Assembly: GCF_030159255.1 (NCBI RefSeq) | Contig: NZ_BSCT01000016.1 | Coordinates: 26,396 to 90,395 of the forward strand | DNA: 64,000 nt | Direction of reading: 5' to 3' | Source of the DNA: Bradyrhizobium sp. SSBR45G | GTDB taxonomy: Bacteria > Pseudomonadota > Alphaproteobacteria > Rhizobiales > Xanthobacteraceae | Shown: positions 45,534-55,991 of the stretch, in pieces | How the letters are laid out: each line of letters opens with the position of its first letter | Numbering within the stretch: the first letter of the stretch is position 1 | Translations under genes and position numbers: made by a program | Notes under the pieces: generated by a model | Told to the model about the DNA's origin: nothing | Seen by the model: the letters and a program-made list of their open reading frames with translations, nothing else | Database searches by the model: none

Positions 45534-45950
45534 ATGACCGAAGGGGCCGGCAAGAGCTTTATCGATCTGACGGCCGACATCGTCTCGGCCTATCTCAGCA
45601 ACAATCCGACGCCTGCAGCCGAGATTCCGTCGCTCATCAGCCAGGTGCATGCCGCGCTGACCCGGGTCGCGGCCGGGCGCAGCGAGCCGGCGCCGGAGCC
45701 GACGCGCCCCGCGGTGCCGGTGAAGAAATCCATCCACCCGGACTATCTGGTCTGCCTCGAGGACGGCAAGCGCTTCAAGTCGCTGCGGCGGCATCTGCGG
45801 ACGCAGTACAGCATGACGCCCGAGCAGTATCGCGACAAATGGAACCTGCCGCCGGACTATCCCATGGTGGCGCCGAACTACGCCGTCACGCGCTCGCAGC
45901 TCGCCAAGAAGATGGGTCTCGGCCAGCAGCGTCCGGAGCGCGAGAAGTAG
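45534..45950 (+). CDS. mucR: MucR/Ros family transcriptional regulator
   Basis: The 138-residue protein has the Ros/MucR N-terminal oligomerisation region (FIDLTADIVSAYLSNNPTPA) and the C-terminal DNA-binding domain with KWNLPPDYPMVAPNYA. The zinc knuckle reads Cys74-x2-Asp77-x9-His87 and then Gln91/Tyr92 where classical Ros has His. So one or two zinc ligands are replaced, as in zinc-independent relatives in Mesorhizobium. MucR regulates exopolysaccharide, motility and symbiosis genes and acts as an H-NS-like protein. The start at 45534 is chosen for the conserved N-terminus; a longer frame begins at 45498. Confidence 0.93.
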   Translation: MTEGAGKSFIDLTADIVSAYLSNNPTPAAEIPSLISQVHAALTRVAAGRSEPAPEPTRPAVPVKKSIHPDYLVCLEDGKRFKSLRRHLRTQYSMTPEQYRDKWNLPPDYPMVAPNYAVTRSQLAKKMGLGQQRPEREK

Positions 45951-45960
45951 CCCGGATCGA

Positions 45961-46386
45961 TCAGGTCGCCGTGGCGAGTGCTTCGCGGGCGTCCGCGCGG
46001 ATGCGCTCGACCATGGAGCGCAGGCCGTTGGAGCGCTGCGGCGTGAGGTGGTCGCGGAACCCGAGCTCGTCGAACACGGCGGGCGCGTCGATGGTCAGAA
46101 TCTCCTGCGGCGTCCGTCCGGAATAGAGCGTCAGCAGGATCGCGATCAGGCCGCGGACGATGTGGGCATCGCTGTCGCCGAGATAGTTGAGGATCGGCGT
46201 GGCGCTGCCGTCATCGACATGCTTCGACAGCCAGACTTGGCTGGCGCAGCCCTGCACCTTGTTCGCGGCGGAATGCTCGTCCTCCGGCATCGGCGCCAAG
46301 GTGCGGCCGAGCTCGATCACATAGCGGTAGCGGTCGTCCCAATCGTCCAGCAGGGCAAAATTGTCGCGGATATCGTCGATCGTCAT
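45961..46386 (-). CDS. sufE: SufE family cysteine desulfurase activator
   Basis: The 141-residue protein starts TIDDIRDNFALLDDWDDRYR and carries the sulfur-acceptor Cys in NKVQGCASQVWL. The FGFRDHLTPQRSNGLRSMVE-type C-terminus (LGFRDHLTPQRSNGL) completes the fold. SufE accepts sulfane sulfur from SufS for iron-sulfur cluster assembly; no suf operon is adjacent. The ATG at 46386 matches normal SufE length; a longer frame to 46485 has no homology. It converges with mucR, with a ten-base gap. Confidence 0.95.
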   Translation of the reverse strand: MTIDDIRDNFALLDDWDDRYRYVIELGRTLAPMPEDEHSAANKVQGCASQVWLSKHVDDGSATPILNYLGDSDAHIVRGLIAILLTLYSGRTPQEILTIDAPAVFDELGFRDHLTPQRSNGLRSMVERIRADAREALATAT

Positions 46387-46460
46387 GGTGCTCTTCGGTC
46401 CCGTCCGAACCCCATATAGGCGTTCGGCGCGACGAAAGCGACAGCCGGTTCCGAGACAAA

Positions 46461-46922
46461 TCAGGGCGACGGCGGCAGCTGCCATTCACTGCTGAGGTCG
46501 TCGGTCGACAGCGTGTCGGCCGGGGCCTCGCTCGCGGGAACCTCCGCCATGACGGGAGCGTCGATCGAGCCGGTGTGATCGTTGCCGCGTTTGTCGCGGC
46601 TGGCCGGCTTCACCGGGCCGATGAACTTGTCGGCGGCGTTTGGCTTCTCGGCCGTCTCGGGCTTGTCGGTGATGATCTGATAGATCTTGCGCGCGCCTTC
46701 CTCGGCGCGATGACCGATCACGGTCGCAGCCTGGCCGCCGACCTCGCAGGCCTGCGGCTGGCGCTTGCAGAACTGGCTCATGTCGGAGACGGCAGCCGTC
46801 GCGGCCTGCACGGCTTCGTGCGCATTGATCTGCGGCAGCTTGTCGGTGTCGGGGCTCTTCTCGCGCGGCAGCAGCACCAGCACGAGCCCGAGCCAGAATG
46901 CCATCCGAAGCAGAAAGAACAT
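46461..46922 (-). CDS. DUF5330 protein with N-terminal membrane anchor
   Basis: The 153-residue protein has one N-terminal hydrophobic helix (MFFLLRMAFWLGLVLVLLP) and a periplasmic part with two cysteines in FCKRQPQACEVGGQ and a conserved-looking AEEGARKIYQIITDK. This layout fits DUF5330, seen in rhizobial genomes. The C-terminal half is low-complexity with Asp/Ser/Pro. The start at 46922 is chosen by the hydrophobic start; the longer frame to 47108 has no features. It lies upstream of sufE on the same strand (74-base gap). Confidence 0.8.
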   Translation of the reverse strand: MFFLLRMAFWLGLVLVLLPREKSPDTDKLPQINAHEAVQAATAAVSDMSQFCKRQPQACEVGGQAATVIGHRAEEGARKIYQIITDKPETAEKPNAADKFIGPVKPASRDKRGNDHTGSIDAPVMAEVPASEAPADTLSTDDLSSEWQLPPSP

Positions 46923-47288
46923 CACGCAACCCCGACCCGTGCTGCTGATCCCGCGTCCGTTCCTGACCGCGCAACCGAGATCGCAGCTGCCTTGTTCTAT
47001 GTCGCGACTGCTTGCATTGGGCTTAATTGGTTGAGAATTCGCGAAGCGGACCTCCGAACTTTTTTCGGCGTAAATTTTTGGTTGGCGCGAACCGAATGCG
47101 TCATGCAACCGGCTGTGGATCGCGGCGCTTTCGCAACCGCAGGCGCGGCCGGAAACGATGCATTCACCATCCCGTCGGAATGGCGTGGTTGCCGCAGTCT
47201 GGGCCTTAGCGTTCGCTTAATGCGAGTCTGACACGGTGCTTCAGACGACAGGGGGCGTCCCGGCGCGTTCTCTCAAGTAGAACGACCG
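46923..47288. other. Divergent promoter region
   Basis: Between the DUF5330 and the sensor kinase genes lie 366 bases without a supported gene. An AT-rich tract (TTTTTTCGGCGTAAATTTTTGG near 47059) could be a MucR-type or nucleoid-protein site. Nothing else is recognised. Confidence 0.45.
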
Positions 47289-49134
<1,846 letters not shown>

Positions 49135-49142
<8 letters not shown>

Positions 49143-49830
49143 ACGAGCTGCAGATGATGATCAGGCGCCGCCGCGCCGTCGCAAGCGCGCGGCTGCGGCT
49201 GCCGCCGTCCTCGAAGCTGCTGACGAGCGCGGCTTGCTGATGCGCGCCATGCTGTACAGCCCGAAGGATCTTCTTGCCGGCCTGCTGGCCTGCGCGGCCT
49301 GCAGCGCGATCATCGTCAATGCCGTGTTCCTGCAATCAGGGCCGCATCCGGCACCGATGTTCGGTTCCATCGTGACCATTCCGCCGGTTCTTGCGAGTTC
49401 CAATCCGTTGCCCCGTGCGAGGCCGGCGGACGCCATCTCTCCGTTCGATCCGAAGGTGATCGAGACCCGGCCGCCCGAGACCCGTGCGACGGAGCCGAAG
49501 GTGGCCGACCAGCGATCGGCGGATGTACGGTCCGACCAAAAATATGCCGATCCCCTGGCCGACCTCGTCCGCTCCGTGAACGGCGGCCAGGGCAACGTGC
49601 CGCGTCCGCAGCCGACCCAGCAGGGCGCCAATGTGCGTCGTGTCGCCGCCGTTCAGCGTGCGCTGACCGAATATGGCTATGGTCAACTGAAGCCGACGGG
49701 GATGATCGGCTCCGATACCCTGACGGCGATCCAGAAGTTCGAGCGCGAGCGCAAGCTGCCGGTGACGGGGCAGGTGTCGGATCGCCTGGTGCGCGAGCTC
49801 GCAATTGTCATCGGGCACCCGATCGAATAG
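49135..49830 (+). CDS. Peptidoglycan-binding-domain membrane protein
   Basis: The 231-residue protein has a basic cytoplasmic start, one membrane helix (about 45-65), a Pro-rich periplasmic linker and a C-terminal PG-binding-1 domain (about 166-228: VRRVAAVQRALTEYGYGQLK, GSDTLTAIQKFERERKLPVT). It starts at a GTG within the last codons of the kinase gene, so the two are translationally coupled. A role in linking peptidoglycan state to the kinase is inferred from the overlap. It has no catalytic domain. Confidence 0.85.
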
Positions 49831-49881
49831 AGCAGGCCGTCAGCTGCCGGTTGCAGCGCGCTTTCATGCGGCCCGAACATC

Positions 49882-50232
49882 ATGCGATTGAAGACGAGCA
49901 TCTGGGTCAGCGCCTATCTGCGCCGCTGCCAGTCGGCCGGCGTGTTCGGCGCGATCAGCCACCGTGGCGCGGAGGAGGCGGGCGCCGTCTTCATCAAGGT
50001 CGCACTGATGGATCGCACGGCGCAGCTCTACGTCCCGGCGCCGCAGACGGTCTATGACGACAGCAGGCCGATCGAACGTCTGTTCGTTCCCGCCTCGCCG
50101 CAACCGATGGCGGAGTTCGAGGTCGACGAGCGGCTCCGCAAGGAGCTGCGTTTCGATCCCGATGCGTGGATCGTCGAGACCGAGGACAAGCAGGGCCGTC
50201 ACTTCCTCGATCTCGCGCGCGAGCAGCCGTAA
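49882..50232 (+). CDS. DUF1491 family protein
   Basis: The 116-residue protein begins RLKTSIWVSAYLRRCQSAGV, the usual DUF1491 start, followed by AVFIKVALMDRTAQLYVPAP and a C-terminal RKELRFDPDAWIVETEDKQG. Members are small cytoplasmic proteins of unknown function in alphaproteobacteria. It follows the peptidoglycan-binding gene (51-base gap), same strand. No motif indicates catalysis. Confidence 0.88.
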   Translation: MRLKTSIWVSAYLRRCQSAGVFGAISHRGAEEAGAVFIKVALMDRTAQLYVPAPQTVYDDSRPIERLFVPASPQPMAEFEVDERLRKELRFDPDAWIVETEDKQGRHFLDLAREQP

Positions 50233-50236
50233 GCCG

Positions 50237-51202
50237 TCAGCGCTTGAAGCCGTCGGTTCCGGTGCGAACGATGGGCTTCGATAGACCCGGCGTGCCGGCC
50301 CGCGCCGAGCTCGCGCGAACATGCTGACGTTCGTCGTCGTACAGGGCGGTGCGGTGCTTGGCCCTGACCGCCGCCATCGCCGAGCCGCGCCATGCGGCCA
50401 GCATGATCAGCGCTGCGCGCTCGCTGAGGCGGCCGTAGAAGCGCGACAGCCGAAACACGGTGTGGACCGACTGACCCATTTCAGGCTTGAGGAACAGCAG
50501 CACGCGCTCGAACACCGGCGCCGGCATGCCCAGGGCCTTGGCCGCGCAGGCAAGCGGTTCGCCGCTCTCATCGTTCATCACCTCCTGGGTGATGCGTGCG
50601 GGCAGGATCAGGCTTTCGCCGAGCTCGATCGTGAAGGTCTCGACGTCGGCGTTGAAGGCGGCCATTTCCAGCGCCTCGATCGCGTGCGCTGCGCGATGCA
50701 GCGGTGTCGGCGCGGCCGGTTTCAGCGGCGCCGTCGCGATGTTCTCCAGGATGGCGATGCGCTCTTTCGACCCCGCGCGCAGGAACATCTCGCTGAGCTC
50801 GGCCGCATCCCTCGGCTGCATCGCCAGTCCCGTCGAGTCCGAATCGTCGCGCGTGGACGCTCTCGCTGAGGGTGAGCGAAGCGCGGGCGGGATCAGGCCC
50901 GCCAGCGGCCGCATCGGCTCATCGAGCGCCGGGCGCAGCCCGAGCTTCGTCAGGATCTCGACCGGCGTGTTTGGATAGATCGCGAGGCGCGCGCGCACGG
51001 CGGCGCGGGTCGTGTCATCGACGTCATCGACCAGCCGCGAGACCAGCTCGACGAACTGCCGTTCCTCGTCCGCCGAATGGGTGCTCGCCTGGACATAGAG
51101 ATCGGTCAGGACGCGCAGCAACGTCGGCTTGATGTCGACGCCCTCGCGGCGCGAGAGCGTGAGCAACCCGTCGAAGCCGGGAAACAGCGAAGATCTTGTC
51201 AT
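50237..51202 (-). CDS. DUF2336 domain-containing protein (second copy)
   Basis: The ~321-residue all-helical protein has the DUF2336 pattern (RVLTDLYVQASTHSADEERQ, FVELVSRLVDDVDDTTRAAV, ARLAIYPNTPVEILTKLGLR) and repeated helices later. It has a low-complexity C-terminus with Arg/Ser/Ala. The start at 51202 is chosen because the longer frame lacks conserved residues. It is convergent with DUF1491 (four-base gap). The function is unknown; the other copy is at 11945-13054. Confidence 0.8.
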   Translation of the reverse strand: MTRSSLFPGFDGLLTLSRREGVDIKPTLLRVLTDLYVQASTHSADEERQFVELVSRLVDDVDDTTRAAVRARLAIYPNTPVEILTKLGLRPALDEPMRPLAGLIPPALRSPSARASTRDDSDSTGLAMQPRDAAELSEMFLRAGSKERIAILENIATAPLKPAAPTPLHRAAHAIEALEMAAFNADVETFTIELGESLILPARITQEVMNDESGEPLACAAKALGMPAPVFERVLLFLKPEMGQSVHTVFRLSRFYGRLSERAALIMLAAWRGSAMAAVRAKHRTALYDDERQHVRASSARAGTPGLSKPIVRTGTDGFKR

Positions 51203-51595
51203 GTCGGGTACGCAACTTCGGCAATCGTTGCGCCGATTAGAGCCCGTTTGTTTTAATAGGGCGTTAAGGAAAACAGACGGTGAAGATGGGCCGAAACTTC
51301 CCGGTGAGACAAAGGCGCAACGCTGGCTTGCCATTTCCCGTGCCGCTGCACGCGATCCGTGTTCGCTTGCAGCGCATTAAGATCCTCTTAACCACGTCCT
51401 GATCTTAATCGACCCGTTCGATGATCGCGCCTTGGCCTCGTCACGCCGCCGGCCTGATCCTCGCCGCGTTGGATGCCGCGTCGCCAGTCGTTGCGGCGGC
51501 ATTCGTGATCGTCAGTTTTGCGTGCCCCAGTGCCTGCGAAGTTCGGGCAGCGGGGAGTTGGGGGGTAAGAACTTCGGGCACGAAAGAGAGTCAAC
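51203..51595. other. Divergent intergenic region
   Basis: This 393-bp region lies between the leftward DUF2336 and the rightward small-protein gene. An AT-rich stretch around 51245-51275 (TTTTAATAGGGCGTTAAGG) and TAAGATCCTCTTAACC near 51380 may be promoter parts. No gene is supported. Confidence 0.45.
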
Positions 51596-51784
51596 ATGGC
51601 GACCATCATTGAATTCCCGGCGGACGTTGCGCGTCGCGCGCGGCCTGCCGTGGCCGGCGCGCCGCAGGAGGGCATGGCAACGATCCTGATTCTTCCCGTC
51701 GTTCGGATCGAGCGCGAGGGCTCGACCGACGACCGCGGCCCCCGCGAGGGCGCCGCTCCGAGCCGCCGCCGTCGCCGCCGCTGA
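51596..51784 (+). CDS. Small basic hypothetical protein
   Basis: The 62-residue frame starts ATIIEFPADVARRARPA and ends in an Arg-rich tail (SRRRRRR). Its ATG has GAGAG seven bases upstream. Similar short proteins beginning MATIIEFP recur in rhizobia, as I recall, so it is probably real. It lies 17 bases before the lipoprotein gene and may be cotranscribed. No function known. Confidence 0.6.
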   Translation: MATIIEFPADVARRARPAVAGAPQEGMATILILPVVRIEREGSTDDRGPREGAAPSRRRRRR

Positions 51785-51801
51785 CATTCGGGGGAATGGG
51801 A

Positions 51802-52563
51802 ATGCCGGCCATGAGGCTTCCGGCCCGGCGTGTCGCGCCGTTCGTTGCATTGCTTCTCGTCGGCGACCTGCTTGCCGGCTGCAGCGGCGGTGATTTCGGC
51901 CGCACCCGAGCCGACATGCGCAACGACGACATGCACAAATGGATCGGGGCGGAAGCCACCGCGAGTGTCGGCGTCAAGCCGTCGCAGTTCCAATTGACCG
52001 ACAATGAGCGCCAGCTGCGCGATCTGGCCTATCCGCTGATCGAGCCGCCGCATTCGCGTCCCGCGTGGAAGGCGGTGTTCGGCGACTATCAGCCCTCGGC
52101 CTCGCCGTGGCGCCAGAAGGTGGCGTTCGACCGCACCGCCTATGGCCGCGCCTTGATCGACGAGCCGCACCGCTCGCATGCGTCGCGCTATCAGCAGCTG
52201 ATCGACGACGTCCGCGACGACATCACGCGGTTCGAGCCGTTCTTCGCCTCCGCCATCCGCGTCATCGACCTCGATCGCAAGCGCGATGCCAGCATGGCCT
52301 ACATGACCGAGCTCTCGCCGCGCGAGAAGGCCGATGCGGTCGCGCGCATGCAGGAGAACTCGCTGATCGTGCAATGGGTGCAGATCAGCCTGGAGCAGCG
52401 CGTCTCGTCCTATCGCTGGGCGCTGGAGCGCCTGGTGCTACAGGCGCCTGACGGGATGGCCGCCGAGGCCGATCGTCTCATCAACGAGCTGGCCGCGCAG
52501 ACCGCCAATCCGCCGGTCGCGGCGCGGCCCTTGATCGAGCGGCCGCTGACGACGCGGGGCTAG
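51802..52563 (+). CDS. Predicted lipoprotein, unknown function
   Basis: The ~253-residue protein has a signal peptide and a lipobox (LLLVGDLLAGCSGG), making Cys a likely lipidation site. The mature part is helical and charged (FQLTDNERQLRDLAYPLIEP, YQQLIDDVRDDITRFEPFF, ERVSSYRWALERLVLQAP). The start at 51802 has GGGGGA six bases upstream; ATGs at 51796 and 51811 are alternatives. No family is recognised. It overlaps no gene and ends seven bases before the convergent LysR gene. Confidence 0.75.
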   Translation: MPAMRLPARRVAPFVALLLVGDLLAGCSGGDFGRTRADMRNDDMHKWIGAEATASVGVKPSQFQLTDNERQLRDLAYPLIEPPHSRPAWKAVFGDYQPSASPWRQKVAFDRTAYGRALIDEPHRSHASRYQQLIDDVRDDITRFEPFFASAIRVIDLDRKRDASMAYMTELSPREKADAVARMQENSLIVQWVQISLEQRVSSYRWALERLVLQAPDGMAAEADRLINELAAQTANPPVAARPLIERPLTTRG

Positions 52564-52569
52564 ATCAGA

Positions 52570-53463
52570 CTAGCCTTGCGTCCGCTTGATCCGGTGCCGT
52601 GCCGGCTTTGCCGGCGCTCGCTTCTGCCGCCCTGCTGCGGTGCGCGGCTTCTTTGGCGCTGCCGCCCGCAACGTCGCGATCAGCGTCTCCAGCACCTCGG
52701 ATGGTGGGCGCGACGCCGTATAGGCCAATCCGACCTGACGCTTCAACGTCATGTCGATGTTGCGGACGGCGATATCGCTTCTGCCGTGGACGACGCCTTC
52801 AGGAACGATCGCGACGCCGACACCGGCGGCCACGAGTGCCAACGCCCAATCCTCGGTCTCGGCGATCGCGGCGACCTCGCGCGGCTTGCGCCCGGCCAGC
52901 GCGCCATTCTCGCAATGACAGCGGTCGATCATCGCGACGTCGGCGAAATCAGCCGCCCGCAGCCGCGGCTTCAGCGTCAGTGGATGGGCCAGGGGCAGGG
53001 CTGCGACATAGCGCTCACTCCATAGCGGCAGGAAATGCTCGTCGTCACGGATGAGGCTTCTGGCGACGACGCGCGCGTCGGCCCGCTCCGAGGGACCGAC
53101 GATGTGAAGCTTGAGATCCTGGCGCGCCGTGAGCGGTTTGAGCAACGCGGTGACGCGCCGCCCGTCCAGGGTGCGCATCAGGCCGAGCTTGAGCACCTGC
53201 TTCGGCGCGCCTTGGCGGAACAGGTTACGGGCCGCGTCGGCCTCATCGACGATGCGGCGAGCAATCGGCTGCAGGCGTTCCGCGGCCTCGAGCGGCACGA
53301 CGCCCTTGCGGTGGCGGATGAACAGCCCGGTGCCGAGCTCGGTCTCGAGATTGGCGATCGCCAGCGAGATCGAGGGCTGTGACACGAAGCAGCGCGCCGC
53401 CGCTCTGGTCAGGCTTCGCTCCTCGAAGACGGCAGAGAAATAGCGGAGCTCGCGGATATCCAT
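52570..53463 (-). CDS. LysR family transcriptional regulator
   Basis: The 297-residue protein has the winged helix-turn-helix (about 1-60: RELRYFSAVFEERSLTRAAARCFVSQPSISLAIANLE) and a substrate-binding domain (about 90-265). A basic C-terminal tail (RAAAPKKPRTAAGRQKRAPA) is extra. It is divergent from the metallo-beta-lactamase-fold gene, with 97 bases between, so it probably controls that gene and itself. A T-N11-A-type palindrome overlaps its start codon (53462-53476). The inducer is unknown. Confidence 0.93.
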   Translation of the reverse strand: MDIRELRYFSAVFEERSLTRAAARCFVSQPSISLAIANLETELGTGLFIRHRKGVVPLEAAERLQPIARRIVDEADAARNLFRQGAPKQVLKLGLMRTLDGRRVTALLKPLTARQDLKLHIVGPSERADARVVARSLIRDDEHFLPLWSERYVAALPLAHPLTLKPRLRAADFADVAMIDRCHCENGALAGRKPREVAAIAETEDWALALVAAGVGVAIVPEGVVHGRSDIAVRNIDMTLKRQVGLAYTASRPPSEVLETLIATLRAAAPKKPRTAAGRQKRAPAKPARHRIKRTQG

Positions 53464-53476
53464 AGGTACAGCCTAT
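53462..53476. promoter_or_regulatory. LysR-type operator candidate
   Basis: The palindrome ATAGG-TACAG-CCTAT (53462-53476) contains a T-N11-A core (53463 to 53475). It overlaps the LysR start codon, where binding would repress the regulator, and faces the divergent enzyme gene. Confidence 0.45.
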
Positions 53477-53560
53477 GACAAGTATCAATCATCAATATTT
53501 TACTTATTGCAGGAGCAGACGCAAGGATGCGCCGGATCTGGCAGGCTTGGGAGAAGGTCG

Positions 53561-54418
53561 ATGCGCGTCCACCACATCAACACCGGCACGATGTGCCCAC
53601 GCGGCGGCCGATTGGTGAGCGGCAGCGGCGGCCTGTTCGCGCGTGCACGTCTGGTCTGCCACTGCCTGCTGATCGAGAGTGATGACGGATTGGTCCTGGT
53701 CGACACCGGCATCGGCACGGCCGACATTGCCGAGCCCGCACGATTGGGGGAGCGCTGGGTGAGGCAGGCCGCGCCGCGGCTCGAGCCGTTGGAAACGGCG
53801 TTGCAGCAGGTGAAGGCCATGGGCTTCTCGCCTGACGATGTCAGGCATATCCTGCTCACGCATCTCGATCGCGACCATGCCGGCGGCATCGGCGATTTTC
53901 CCAGGGCCAAGGTGCACGTTCATCGCAAGGAGCATGCGATGGCCGTCGACGGGGCTCCACCACCGCCGCGCGGCCGCTACGTCGCCGGCCAATGGCGTCA
54001 TTGTCCCGATTGGCAATTCTACGGCGAGGACGGCGATAGCTGGTTCGGCTTTCGCGGCGTCCGCGCGCTCGGCGACAAGGACCCTGATATCCTGATCGTT
54101 CCATTGCCCGGCCATACGCCCGGGCATTGTGGGGTGGCCGTACGTCGCAGCGGCAAATGGCTGTTGCACGCCGGCGATGCCTATTTCTTTCACGGCCAGC
54201 TCGACGCGCAGCCGCGCATGCCGCTACTGCTCGGGCTGTTCCAGCGCAGGGGTGATCTCGATCGTACGACCCGCATCGCTAACCAGGAGCGGTTGCGACG
54301 CCTGAAATGCGACCATGGCGATGAGGTCACGATCGTGAACAGCCACGATCCCGTCGACTACGAGTCATGTCGCTGTGGTGAGCCGGTCGCACCGCTCATC
54401 CTGGCGGGACGACGTTGA
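53561..54418 (+). CDS. Metallo-beta-lactamase-fold hydrolase (lactonase-like)
   Basis: The 285-residue protein has the MBL metal motif as THLDRDHAGG (His101, Asp103, Asp105, His106), with the usual middle His of HxHxDH replaced by Asp, a variant seen in lactonase-like and Zn-glyoxalase-like groups. Later ligands are in LPGHTPGHCG, LLHAGDAYFF and VNSHDP. The start at 53561 has GGGAGAAGG upstream. It may open lactones such as N-acyl-homoserine lactones, but the substrate is unproven. Its 3' end overlaps the convergent CoA-transferase gene by 23 bases. Confidence 0.88.
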   Translation: MRVHHINTGTMCPRGGRLVSGSGGLFARARLVCHCLLIESDDGLVLVDTGIGTADIAEPARLGERWVRQAAPRLEPLETALQQVKAMGFSPDDVRHILLTHLDRDHAGGIGDFPRAKVHVHRKEHAMAVDGAPPPPRGRYVAGQWRHCPDWQFYGEDGDSWFGFRGVRALGDKDPDILIVPLPGHTPGHCGVAVRRSGKWLLHAGDAYFFHGQLDAQPRMPLLLGLFQRRGDLDRTTRIANQERLRRLKCDHGDEVTIVNSHDPVDYESCRCGEPVAPLILAGRR

Positions 54419-55886
54419 ACGCCTCGTCGAGCAGATGCGGCGTGTGCTTGCCGGTCGCATCGCGGCAGGCGCGCTCGAAATAGTCCGATAGCGCCGGGCG
54501 GAATTTCGCGTGCGCGGCCTTCTCGATGATGGTGCGGGCGCGCTGCTTCGGCGACAGTCCCCGCAAATCGGCGAGCCCGTGCTCGGTCACCAGGATCTGC
54601 ACATCGTGCTCGGTGTGATCGACATGGGTGACCATCGGCACGATGCTGGAGATCGTGCCGCCCTTGGCCGTCGACGGCGTCATGAAGATCGACAAATAGG
54701 CGTTGCGCGCGAAGTCGCCGGAGCCGCCGATGCCGTTCATGATGCTGCTGCCCCTGACATGGGTCGAATTGACGTTGCCGTAGATGTCGGCCTCGATCAG
54801 CCCGTTCATCGCGATGACCCCGAGCCGGCGGATCACCTCGGGATGGTTCGAGATCTCCTGCGGCCGCAGCACGATGCGGTCGCGCAGGAACTCGATCTCG
54901 CGGTTGAACTCGAGCGCCGCATCCGAGCTCAGCGACAAGGCGGTTGCGGAGGCGAGATCCATCCGCCCCGAGCGGATCAGGTTCAGCATGCCGTCCTGCA
55001 GGACCTCGGTGTAGGCGGTCAGATGCGGGAAGGGACCGTCGTCCAGCCCGGCCATGACGGCGTTGGCGACGTTGCCGACGCCGGACTGCAGCGGCAGCAG
55101 GTTGCGCGGCAGGCGGCCCTGCTTCACCTCATGGGCGAAGAACTCCAGGATGTGACCTGCGATCGCGCGCGAGACGTCATCCGGGGCCGCGAAGGTCGTG
55201 TTGCGGTCCGGGGCATGGGTCTCGACGACGGCGATGATCTTGTCGGGGTCGCAGCGATAGGTGGTCTCGCCGATGCGGTCGCCGGGCGCGATGATCGGGA
55301 TCGGTTTGCGATGCGGCGGCAGCCGCGTGCCGTAGTAGACGTCGTGCATGCCGAGCAGCGCCGGGTTCATCCACGAATTGACCTCGATGATGACGCGGTC
55401 GGCCTGGTCGAGCCAGGTCTTGTTGTTGCCGATCGAGGTTGACGGAATCAGCCGCCCATCGGGGAGAATGCCCGAACATTCGATCACGGCGATGTCGAGG
55501 TGGCCGAGGAAGCCGAACCAGACGAACTGCGCGACGTGGCTGAGATGCAGATCGATATACTCGATGCTCCCCGAGTTGATGCGCTGCCGCGTCGTTGGAT
55601 CGGACTGGTAGGGCAGCCGTAGATCGATGCCGTTGGCCTTGGCGAGCGCGCCGTCGAGCTCGGGCGCGGTCGAGGCGCCGGTCCACACGCCGATACGGAA
55701 CGGCTCGCCGCGGGCATGCGCCGCCTCGATGCGGCGCGCCAGCGCCAGCGGCACGGCCTTCGGATAGCCGGACCCAGTGAAGCCGCTCATGCCGACATTG
55801 TCGCCGGGCTTGACCAGCGCGGCGGCCTCGTCCGCCGACATGATCCTGGCGCGCAGCGCCTGCGACATCACCTGCGATGAACTCAT
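54396..55886 (-). CDS. Acetyl-CoA hydrolase/succinate-propionate CoA transferase family
   Basis: The ~496-residue enzyme has GDNVGMSGFTGSGYPKAVP at the start and the second-half motif with the catalytic Glu, VIAMNGLIEADIYGNVNSTH. The segment PMVTHVDHTEHDVQILVTEH is typical of Cat1/ScpC-type succinyl-CoA transferases rather than of citrate lyase subunits. It would exchange CoA between succinyl- and propionyl- or acetyl-CoA, matching the methylmalonyl-CoA mutase genes elsewhere in the window. The ATG at 55886 is preferred to a TTG at 55895. Confidence 0.92.
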   Translation of the reverse strand: MSSSQVMSQALRARIMSADEAAALVKPGDNVGMSGFTGSGYPKAVPLALARRIEAAHARGEPFRIGVWTGASTAPELDGALAKANGIDLRLPYQSDPTTRQRINSGSIEYIDLHLSHVAQFVWFGFLGHLDIAVIECSGILPDGRLIPSTSIGNNKTWLDQADRVIIEVNSWMNPALLGMHDVYYGTRLPPHRKPIPIIAPGDRIGETTYRCDPDKIIAVVETHAPDRNTTFAAPDDVSRAIAGHILEFFAHEVKQGRLPRNLLPLQSGVGNVANAVMAGLDDGPFPHLTAYTEVLQDGMLNLIRSGRMDLASATALSLSSDAALEFNREIEFLRDRIVLRPQEISNHPEVIRRLGVIAMNGLIEADIYGNVNSTHVRGSSIMNGIGGSGDFARNAYLSIFMTPSTAKGGTISSIVPMVTHVDHTEHDVQILVTEHGLADLRGLSPKQRARTIIEKAAHAKFRPALSDYFERACRDATGKHTPHLLDEAFNVVPPG

Positions 55887-55991
55887 CCTGCCCAACTCCG
55901 TGCGCAGGCCGTTCGGACCCGCAAAGCCCGCGCTGTTTAGGATGGGCGTTGCACCGGCGGATTGACGCGCGTCAAGCCGCGTCTCTGTGCA

